Source: Scleroderma bovista (lineage: Eukaryota > Basidiomycota > Agaricomycetes > Boletales > Sclerodermataceae). Taken from it: 17,617 nt of DNA. The position numbers were made by a program, and so were the translations under genes. Shown in pieces: positions 9,930 to 17,617 of the stretch. Numbering within the stretch: position 1 is the first letter of the stretch; every line of letters begins with the position of its first letter. The stretch covers positions 1 to 17,617 of the forward strand of contig JAYMGJ010000809.1 in the NCBI GenBank assembly GCA_037178675.1, in the 5' to 3' direction. The notes under the pieces are model-generated. The model was not told where the DNA came from and did not search any database. It saw only the letters and a program-made list of their open reading frames with translations.

Positions 9930-11405
9930 TTAAACCCATCGTAGGATGTTACTCGAGGGACCCAGCCAGAAAGGTTTCAGCGCAATCGGTAGATCAAGCC
10001 CAATAGGGTTCCCCCCTTCGTCAAATCTCACACCATTCTCCACCAGGGTCAGGATCAGTCGCGGATTAGCCGCAGCAGTCCCATTGAGTGTATGAGCAAA
10101 TGCTATCGCGGACGGAGACCCATGACCCAAAGAGCCGTTATGCGGGTCCGGTGACGCGGCTCGGCGATAACGAATGTGTAAACGGCGAGACTGATAATCA
10201 GTGCAATTCGATGTCGAAGATATCTCTCCCCAGCTCCCGCGACCCGGCATCCAGGCTTCCATGTCATATTTTCTGAAGGCACTAGCGCCTAGCTCCTCGG
10301 TCGGCATGTCTAAGACGCTGGAAACAATTCCATGAGAACCAAGACTGGTAAAAGCGAACTTATCTTACCGAAAAGATATCCCCAGCCCTTCGAATATCTC
10401 TGTTTGGACTTGGCGGAACTCCTCCATGAGATGTTCGCTGGTATCCTCTTCGCAAACAGCAAAGAGTTCTACCTTACTGAATTGATGAACACGATATAAG
10501 CCTCGGGTATCTGCGCCACGAGAGCCTGCCTCTGCCCGGAAAGCGCGGCCGAGTCCAACGACCTTGACTGGTAGGGTGTGTTCAGGGAAAATCCTGTTCG
10601 CAAACATCCCGCCTAGGGGTATTTCCGCAGTTCCTGAGAGAACAAGCTCGGGGTGCGAGTTCGCAATAAAGTAAGTCTGAGAAGCGGAGCTGTCCGACTG
10701 CTGGTCCCTGGGTTGGAAACCACACCGGAGGGCGATATCCTCTCTGACAACATCAGGTGTCGTGACGAACCGAAAACCATGCTTGAGAGCGATGGATATG
10801 GCGTAGTTCGTTAAAGCATTCTCAAGCAACGCAGCTTCTGCTAGTAGATAGTACCATGACGATCCTGTTACGACCGCCGCGGACTCGAAGTCGAATAGAC
10901 CTAAAGCCCGACCAACCTCTGTGTGGTCGCGCTCTGGGCTGGCGGGTATCGGAGAAGGGCCGTGAGTAGATAGCACTGTCGCAGCATCCTCGGGACCAAG
11001 AGGAACATCTGGATGGGTATCGTTCGGGAGTTGTAGTGCAAGGTTCAGTAGTGCTTCCTCAGTGGTAGCCAGTTTCTGTTCGAGCTGCGAGATTTCTGCT
11101 TTCAAGGTCTTGCCCCCTCCAACTAATGCTTGCTTCTCTGCTGGATCCTTAGTTGCACGGATACGATCACCCAGGGTGGATCTTAGGTGACGCTTCATGC
11201 TGAGCTGACTAGACAGCTCCTTTTGCTCGGAGTAAGTGCGAACGATGGACTGCAAAGCGCCGACTGGGAGTGGATACTTCCTGTTGAACGCATTGTGTGA
11301 TTTGTATACTACGGACTCGGAGATGGCATTGTAGTCCAGTCGAGGTTTTGGGAGGACTGCTGTGTCGGGGATATGCTTCGAAAATAACCTGTGGCCTTTG
11401 CTCAT
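9930..11405 (-). CDS. DIA4: Seryl-tRNA synthetase, mitochondrial type
   Basis: Class II aminoacyl-tRNA synthetase that charges tRNA-Ser; the sequence fits the bacterial/mitochondrial form and not the cytosolic one. Exons 11405-10369 and 10317-9930 (51-nt intron) give 474 residues from MSKGHRLFSKHIP. The order is an N-terminal extension, a helical arm (about residues 50-120, with SQLEQKLATTEEALLNLALQ), then the catalytic domain. Landmarks are TAEIPL, motif 2 (GRAFRAEAGSRGADTRGLYR, then HQFSKVELF), MPTEELGASAFRKYDMEAW, GRGSWGEISSTSNCTDYQ and motif 3 around LNGTAAANPRLI. Within motif 3 an Asn precedes PR where a hydrophobic residue is usual. The N-terminus is uncertain: an upstream ATG at 11520 opens a basic, leader-like peptide (MSTLLLRCIDCQWRRHHLHS) ending at a GTAACT donor, which might be a first exon. 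The gene shares a short promoter with the divergent RFC4. Confidence 0.92.
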
Positions 11406-11536
11406 TCGTTAAAAAATGAGATGAGACACTTGATCAATGCGGAGAGTTACCTGGACGAATAACTGAGTGAAGGTGATGGCGGCGCCACTGGCAATCTATA
11501 CAGCGCAACAGAAGGGTGGACATTCGACGAGGTAAA

Positions 11537-11576
11537 ACGCGTGTGTCACATATTAGGGAGTCGAGGACAAACGCGT
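11537..11576. promoter_or_regulatory. Two MCB-like ACGCGT boxes in the SerRS/RFC4 promoter
   Basis: ACGCGT occurs at 11537-11542 and 11571-11576, about 88 and 54 bases before the RFC4 start codon. ACGCGT is the MluI cell-cycle box bound by MBF (Mbp1/Swi6) in ascomycete yeasts, and replication genes are classic targets. Two copies 34 bases apart in a promoter this short, next to a clamp-loader gene, fit S-phase control of RFC4. That function in this fungus is an inference. ACGCGT also occurs at 3583 and, in coding sequence, at 11996, so single copies mean little. Confidence 0.5.
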
Positions 11577-11584
11577 CTACGATT

Positions 11585-11590
11585 CACGTG
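11585..11590. promoter_or_regulatory. CACGTG palindrome upstream of RFC4
   Basis: A CACGTG E-box-type palindrome lies 35 bases before the RFC4 ATG, followed by GCTCACGTC at 11595. bHLH factors such as Cbf1 bind this core in yeasts. CACGTG also occurs near 9315 in non-genic DNA, so the site alone is weak evidence. Confidence 0.25.
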
Positions 11591-11624
11591 TCTTGCTCAC
11601 GTCTTTTAACTTCTCGCTGCACCC

Positions 11625-13052
11625 ATGGCCTCTTCATCAAAGAAAGGCAAAGGTCCGGAAAACGGCACTGCGGCTGCAGCCTACGAACTTCCTTGGTGAG
11701 TTCTGAACCTCTGTCCGACCAGCAAATGATCAATGCATCCTAGGGTCGAAAAGTACCGGCCACAAACCCTAGACGACGTTGTAGGTAACACGGAGACAAT
11801 CGAGCGTCTGAAAGTGATAGCAAGAGACGGGAATTGTCCACATTTTATTATATCTGTTCGTCCTTCTGTTCTCTCCCGTGAACCCTCGTGACGCTCTCCT
11901 CCAGGGGTTACCTGGTATCGGGAAAACAACTAGCATTCACTGCCTTGCCCATCAACTTCTTGGCGATGGATACAAAGAAGGCGTTCTTGAGCTAAACGCG
12001 TCTGACGAGAGGTAATTTATGCTAACTCCCCGCCCCCCTTCATTGGCTCAGTCACAATCTCAACAGAGGCATTGATGTAGTTCGAAACAAAATCAAGGCG
12101 TTTGCTCAGAAAAAGGTCACTCTTCCTCCGGGCAGACACAAAATCGTCATACTAGACGAAGCAGACAGGTATGGCGGATCACCACAAATGATTGTGGTTG
12201 TCTCATCCATTGCAGTATGACACCAGGTGCACAACAAGCCCTCCGCCGAACCATGGAAATATACTCGAACAGTACACGGTTTTGTCTTGCCTGTAACATG
12301 TCAAACAAAATCATCGAGCCCATTCAAAGCAGATGTGCCATCCTTCGTTACTCAAAGCTGCGGGACAGTGAAATATTAAAGCGATTGCTAGAAATATGTG
12401 AGATGGAAAAGGTGCATTTACAGAGTCATGTCTTGACTAGTCGTTGACAGTGGCGGCGATAGGTTGAGTATAACGACGATGGGTTGACCGCACTGGTCTT
12501 CACTTCCGAAGGTGACATGCGTCAAGCAATTAACAACCTGCAATCGACCTATTCAGGCTTTGGTTTTGTGTCTGGGGAAAGTGTTTTCAAAGTCTGCGAC
12601 CAGCCTCATCCTGTGATTGTTCAAGCCATCATCCGGTCTTGCATAAAAGGGGACATTGATTCTGCGATGGAAAAGCTGAATGAGCTTTGGGGACAAGGAT
12701 ATAGCGCTGCGGACATTGTCGTGACGATGTTCAGAGTAACAAAAACATTCGATGAGTGAGATTGAATCTTGCAGAGGACCCGATGGAAGCTCAGGTGTAA
12801 TTTCAGGTTGCCCGAGTACACTAAGCTGGAGTACATCAAAGTTAGGACTTTTTGTAGCAACCCTTCTTTGACTAACTGTCTTCAGGAAATTGGATTCACG
12901 CACATGCGGATACTTGAAGGGGTTGGTACCATTATTCAGCTTAGTGGGCTGTTGGCTCGACTGTGTAAATTGGTGAGCCCCGCTGGTTTCACGAGAGCCA
13001 ACATCACTAATAGTACTGCAAGAACATCAAACCCACGTTGTTCCAGGTTTAG
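11625..13052 (+). CDS. RFC4: Replication factor C subunit 4 (human RFC2 orthologue)
   Basis: Small subunit of the clamp loader that opens and loads PCNA at primer ends in DNA replication and repair; an AAA+ ATPase in the nucleus. Nine exons: 11625-11695, 11744-11855, 11905-12011, 12067-12168, 12216-12411, 12463-12755, 12807-12840, 12886-12972 and 13014-13052, giving 346 residues. The family opening ELPWVEKYRP is split by intron 1. Walker A is GLPGIGKTT (62-70), with Ile as in yeast Rfc4. Walker B is LDEAD (DEAD at 127-130), and the arginine-finger SRC motif is 169-171 (EPIQSRC). [19 protein letters not shown] marks the Rfc4/RFC2 subfamily. Introns are 41-55 nt, several with CTAAC, and one exon is only 34 nt. 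Every junction restores family sequence; the least sure is the last, giving the end NIKPTLFQV. The promoter carries two ACGCGT boxes. Confidence 0.95.
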
Positions 13053-13659
13053 ATGGACACCTTCCACTCCATACATACCCATGGTCATCCAGTCAATTAG
13101 ACAATATTATTCTTTCGTCGATAATGCAAGAGTAGAAGTGGTCATAGTATCGTACGCCCTCCACACGCCACCCTAGGGAGCGCTCATATCCCTCGAAATT
13201 CCTGGTCTATTGGTGTTCGCCTTCAGAGTAATAAGGGTCCCTGGCCAAGACCTTTTTAAAAAGATTCCATGGGAGCTCATGGTTGTACTTATAGATCAGA
13301 CGACTCGGCATGCTTTTGTGTCATACTCGAACCTTTTCTTTTCTTCGGAAGCACTGGCATTACTTTCCCGCAGGAACATACATATCGAGTGATCAACCTG
13401 ACAGTCTTGTCATTGAGGGAGACCTTCAAGATTGAATCCCGCAATGTCCCATTCAAGAGAAATGATCCGGGTCAAAATGATTAGCAAGTCAGGGAGCTGG
13501 ACCTAGTGGAGTTTTCACAGCTTGGGGTAAAATAGGGGCAATCTTGAGATGGTAAATGCATAATGTAGTAGTACTGTAGCTTCACTCGGATCGACTGCGT
13601 TGTACACCTGACAAGTTCTGCCAGCATTTACTCAAGATCTTCAAATCCATTACTTCAAG
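13053..13659. other. RFC4-SKI2 intergenic region
   Basis: 607 bases lie between tandem plus-strand genes: the RFC4 3' UTR and the SKI2 promoter. Overlapping plus-strand frames at 13210-13392 and 13269-13484 are open but in different frames. They show no family pattern and no good link to SKI2, so I do not call a gene. No repeat or RNA gene was seen. Confidence 0.4.
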
Positions 13660-16600
13660 ATGAAGATGGACGAGCTCGGAGATATAATACAAAAGATTCT
13701 CAACCCTGTTCAAGAAGATGCGGATGTACTTTTGGAAGAGACTGGCCTTGGCGTCATCCCGTCCTCCGAGGCAATCCATCAGGAAATCGAATCGAAGTTG
13801 CTCTCACCGCCAGATACATTACCGGAGCACTGGCTTTCCACATATCAAATGTGCGATTCTTCTTAGACCGGCTGTACCTCGTTGATCATGCTCGAGGCAG
13901 ACATTGGAAGCATGACACCTCCATACCTTCTCTGCTCTCATTCGATCCTGCACCTCCACCAACCAGTTTGACATTTATTCGCACTGGTATTGATGGTCGT
14001 CCCATAGGTTATGCCGAGGTGTGTCACGACAGCCCATTTCGTTTTAGTCTATACAGCTCAGTACACAGGTCCCTAACCCCCGTATCGCAACGGCGCTGAC
14101 ATCGACCTCCATGGAAAGGGCCCCAGCGCCACCGTCGAGCTTTGTCCGAGGGAAATCGGGCTATGTACCTTTCAAACCAGGTGGTTTAGACGATGTACTG
14201 TTGTCCTCCATCCAACCAGGATTCTCCGAAGAACCTGTGAAGGGATTGAGGTCCATCCCGCCAGGATTTTCGAGGGGTTTGCGGCGCCCTGGAGAAGAAT
14301 TAGAGGACGAGTCTCTTGCTACGTTGGAGGAGTCATTATCCTCAAAGGCGATTGCAAACAGCGATCTCGTGATTACTTTCCCCCCGCCCTACGTACACTA
14401 TCTAATACTGTTATTTACAGCACAAGGATTTTCCAACGGAAGATGACGAACGACTTGAATCAGGAATTGTCCGGGATGCTCGTCCAATTGAAGTGGATGA
14501 GCTTCTACCAGCGAATGTGAGACCAGCATTACTGCTTGGTGGTTGTATTCCTTTATGTCCGACTTCAGCGATCACATCTCCGACCCCCAAAGGCACGCGG
14601 CATCAAGCGTGCCAAAGTCACAAAACGCGACTGGGCTCATGAGGTTGATATCAACAAACCAATGACTAACTTCCGTGAACTTGTACCAGAGATGGCACAC
14701 AAGGTTAGTTCCCTGTGTCGAAATGTACATTTAAGGGATTTTCATCGCCTTTAGTATCCCTTTGAACTGGATACCTTCCAGAAGGAAGCGGTTTACCACC
14801 TCGAGATGGGGGACTCTGTTTTTGTCGCTGCTCACACATCCGCTGGTAAAACCGTTGTTGCTGAGTATGCTATTGCTCTAGCAGAGAAACATATGACCAG
14901 GTTTGTACTTTCCTCTATATTGAACTTGACCTTTGATACCTGTAATAAGGGCGATATACACCTCCCCCATCAAGGCGTTATCCAATCAAAAGTTTCGCGA
15001 TTTCAAGCAAACCTTTGGTGCTTCATCCGTCGGTATCCTCACTGGCGATGTTCAAATCAATCCAGAGGCGAACTGTTTGGTTATGACGACTGAGATCCTA
15101 CGTAGCATGCTTTACAAGGGGGCTGATCTCATCCGGGACGTAGAGTTCGTAATCTTTGATGAAGTGCACTATGTCAACGATGCGGAGGTGATGCCCTTCA
15201 CTCAGCAGGCACACTGTTATTAATTTCTACGTCATTTTCAGAGAGGTGTTGTCTGGGAGGAAGTAATCATTATGCTGCCAGATCATATCAGTATCATCCT
15301 TCTTTCCGCCACAGTGCCAAATACCAAGGAATTTGCAGATTGGGTTGGGTGGGTTATTCACCTGTATGGTCCACTCACTTCATTGACATGGAGTATCTCA
15401 GGCGCACCAAGAAGAAGGACATTTATGTCATCTCCACTGCCAAACGACCAGTGCCGTTAGAGCATTACATTTATGCAGGCAGAGATATCTTCAAGATTGT
15501 GGATTCTAAGCGTACATGGGTTCCTGAAGGGTACTGAGTGCTTTCTTCGAAAATACTGGATTGTATCCTAACGTCGCATGTCTAGATACAAAGAAGCATG
15601 CGAGGCCCTTAAAAGGAAACAAGACAAGGAACGGGAAGCGGCGGGGCTACCCCAAATCCAACGGGGTGGTGCTCGCGGTGCAGCGCAGAAGGGACAGCGC
15701 GGTTCCGGTGGACGCGGAAATCACTTGTCAAGTGGATCTGGGTCCCGTGGTCGTGGTCGTGGCGGTCCATCACGCACTATCCACACAGGTGCAGACAAGA
15801 ACTTGTACGTTCATTTGGTAAACAACCTGCAAAAGAAGGGACTACTCCCTGTTGTTGTATTTACTCTCTCGAAAAAGAAGTGCGAAGAGAACGCGGCAAC
15901 GTTGTCGAACGTTGATTTATGTGTTTCTGCGGAGAAGAGTGAAGTTCATGTTACAATTGAGAAGGCTCTGTCTCGCCTGAAAGGTAGTTACTATGTTGCA
16001 CCACAGTTCCAGGCTGACTTTGGCTCTCAGGCTCTGACAAGAAATTACCACAGATAGCTAAGATGCGGTCCCTTCTGTCCCGTGGCATTGGTGTGCACCA
16101 TGGAGGGTTACTTCCGATTGTCAAAGAGGTCGGTTGCCTTATTTCATTTTTCACATTACTCACACAGTTCTCCAGGTGGTAGAGATCCTATTTGCTCGAG
16201 GTCTTGTTAAAGTGCTATTTGCTACCGAGACATTTGCTATGGTAAGATTATTTTTTTTTCCTCAAATGTTGTACAATAGTGTTGTTTTGGATAGGGTGTT
16301 AACATGCCTGCAAAATGTGTGGTCTTCTCTGGTATCCGGAAGCACGATGGACGGGCTTTTCGACACATTATGCCAGGAGAATACACCCAAATGGCCGGAC
16401 GCGCAGGCCGTCGTGGTTTGGATACGACGGGGACAGTTATTATTGTTGCGGGCAATGAACTACCAGATGTATGTATGTTTTTTGGATGTTTCCGCTCACG
16501 TTTTTTTTTCATATGTACATTAGCAAGCAGACCTCAGGACCATGATTCTTGGAACCCCTGCGAAGTTACAGTCACAGTTCCGGCTAACGTATAATATGAT

Positions 16601-17575
16601 TCTCAATCTCCTGCGTGTTGAGGCTTTGCGCGTGGAAGAGATGATTAAGCGCAGTTTCTCTGAGAATACGAGCCAGCGGCGCTTACCGGAGAATCAGAAA
16701 AAGGTCATGGAGGTGTGGACATGCCTTCGTTTCGCTAAACCAGCTAATTTGTGTCACAGCACGAACGAATGCTTTCGTCTCTACCCAAACTCGAATGTGA
16801 CATTTGTTTGAACGATATCGAGAGACACTATGACGGAATGCGCATGATAATTGATCGCCATAATGAACTGTTGAGAATGGCGGCAACTAGCCCATCTAAC
16901 CAACAAATATTGAGCCCCGGGAGAGTAGTGATTTTGAGAGATTCGGTATGTTCGTGTGGCTATTCAGTGCATATCACTCGATGAAAGTTCCCTTTAGCAC
17001 TTTTACCCGTTTAATGTCGCTATCATATTGAAACCCGATCTTCGTGACCGAGCAGCCGAAAGGAAGTTCTTCGTACTCGCTCTTGTGGAAAGAAAGGAAA
17101 TAACTCGGAGTGTTGGTTAGTTGGGTCAACACGGAAATGAGGATCATCTCATCCAAATACCATTTAGATGTGGAAGATGATATCCCTCCAAGGTGGCATC
17201 CTAATGCTACATTGCTTAGGGTTGAAAGTGCAGCCTACAAACTCGAGAGCATACCGCTAAGCAGCATTTCTCTTGTAACAAGCAAAACGTTTAAGGTACA
17301 TTTTGTGTCTTCTTGGCTTGCTATCTGAACTGAGCTTTGGTTGTGAGGTTGACATTTCCGGAATCGTGGATAGTCACAAGAAATCTCTTATGCTTGATGC
17401 AATAAACTACCTTCAGACAACGGTCCAAGAATGGGTATCTGCTGGGGGCATCCCAGAGCTTAGCTGGGGACGTATGCGCCAGCTGGAATTCCAAGAAAGC
17501 CTCCGAGAAAGAGACGAAATCTTTCAGAACATTAAGAATTCGTTTTGCACGCAGTGTCCGCATTTTGATGATCAT
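13660..17575 (+). CDS. SKI2: Ski2-like DExH RNA helicase of the Ski complex (3' end outside window)
   Basis: RNA helicase that feeds mRNA to the cytoplasmic exosome in 3'-5' decay, in complex with Ski3 and Ski8. Eighteen exons are visible: 13660-13850, 13901-14018, 14069-14368, 14421-14516, 14569-14703, 14755-14900, 14950-15187, 15242-15348, 15402-15530, 15586-15983, 16031-16128, 16176-16241, 16295-16468, 16524-16712, 16760-16945, 16998-17109, 17168-17295 and 17348-17575. They give 1,013 residues; the next donor, GTGCGT, is at 17576. The N-terminal PEHWLSTYQ block is followed by motif I SAGKT (K312), Ia [17 protein letters not shown] (399-402), III SAT (430-432), V ATETFAMGVNMPAK and [12 protein letters not shown] (706-715). 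An RG-rich linker (513-550) sits between the RecA domains. Arch and C-terminal sequence follow motif VI (for example [35 protein letters not shown]). Acceptors at 14949 (AAG) and 17347 (GAG) and the intron 17110-17167 are the least certain. Mtr4 is less likely given the SKI2-like N-terminus and the [20 protein letters not shown] version of that block. Confidence 0.93.
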
Positions 17576-17617
17576 GTGCGTTATTCTTTTTTCCCTCGCG
17601 AATACCGTGGCTTAGTG

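Noticed and set aside
13210..13484. Two overlapping plus-strand open frames between RFC4 and SKI2
   Set aside because: Different frames, no recognisable motif and no convincing intron between them.
13843..13910. Apparent one-base frameshift in SKI2 after LSTYQ, suggesting a pseudogene or programmed frameshifting
   Set aside because: A 50-nt intron (13851-13900, GTGCGA..GCAG) restores the frame and joins LSTYQ to IHWKHD, which fits the SKI2 family. The rest of the gene is intact.

Overview
The window looks like nuclear DNA of a filamentous basidiomycete, most likely an Agaricomycete. Genes are compact and cut by many very short introns (about 41-62 nt). These have GT..AG ends and several CTAAC-type branch sites. 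Core promoters are pyrimidine-rich, and every recognisable protein is a conserved eukaryotic housekeeping protein. No bacterial, organellar or viral gene was seen. No tRNA, rRNA or CRISPR array was found.

Layout, left to right. (1) 50-1402 (+): the 3' part of a gene with the end of an RRM and a long Pro/Ser-rich tail. (2) 2073-3580 (-): a Ser/Arg/Pro-rich protein ending in a small RRM-like domain; it converges on gene 1. (3) 3882-4784 (-): CFD1, the cytosolic Fe-S cluster scaffold P-loop NTPase. (4) A 1.2 kb divergent promoter region, then 6024-7291 (+): a casein kinase 1 of the delta/HRR25 type. (5) A gene-poor 2.6 kb stretch with a decayed piece of a non-LTR retroelement on the minus strand (about 8164-8770). 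(6) 9930-11405 (-): mitochondrial-type seryl-tRNA synthetase. (7) 11625-13052 (+): replication factor C subunit RFC4 (human RFC2 orthologue), divergent from the synthetase across a short shared promoter with two ACGCGT boxes. (8) 13660 to the right edge (+): SKI2, the RNA helicase of the Ski complex, cut off by the window end after about 1,013 residues.

I rebuilt exon structures by hand from reading frames, splice sites and conserved protein motifs. Several single-frame readings mislead: two introns have no stop of their own before the acceptor, one intron donor overlaps an apparent stop codon, and one apparent frameshift in SKI2 is a 50-nt intron.

The genes do not form one pathway. They cover RNA binding and decay, Fe-S assembly, kinase signalling, mitochondrial translation and DNA replication. 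I saw no convincing new multi-gene system. The best leads are the paired cell-cycle-type boxes at the RFC4 promoter, the undescribed protein with the C-terminal RRM-like domain, splice choices that would change the CK1 and CFD1 proteins, and the frame-broken retroelement relic.
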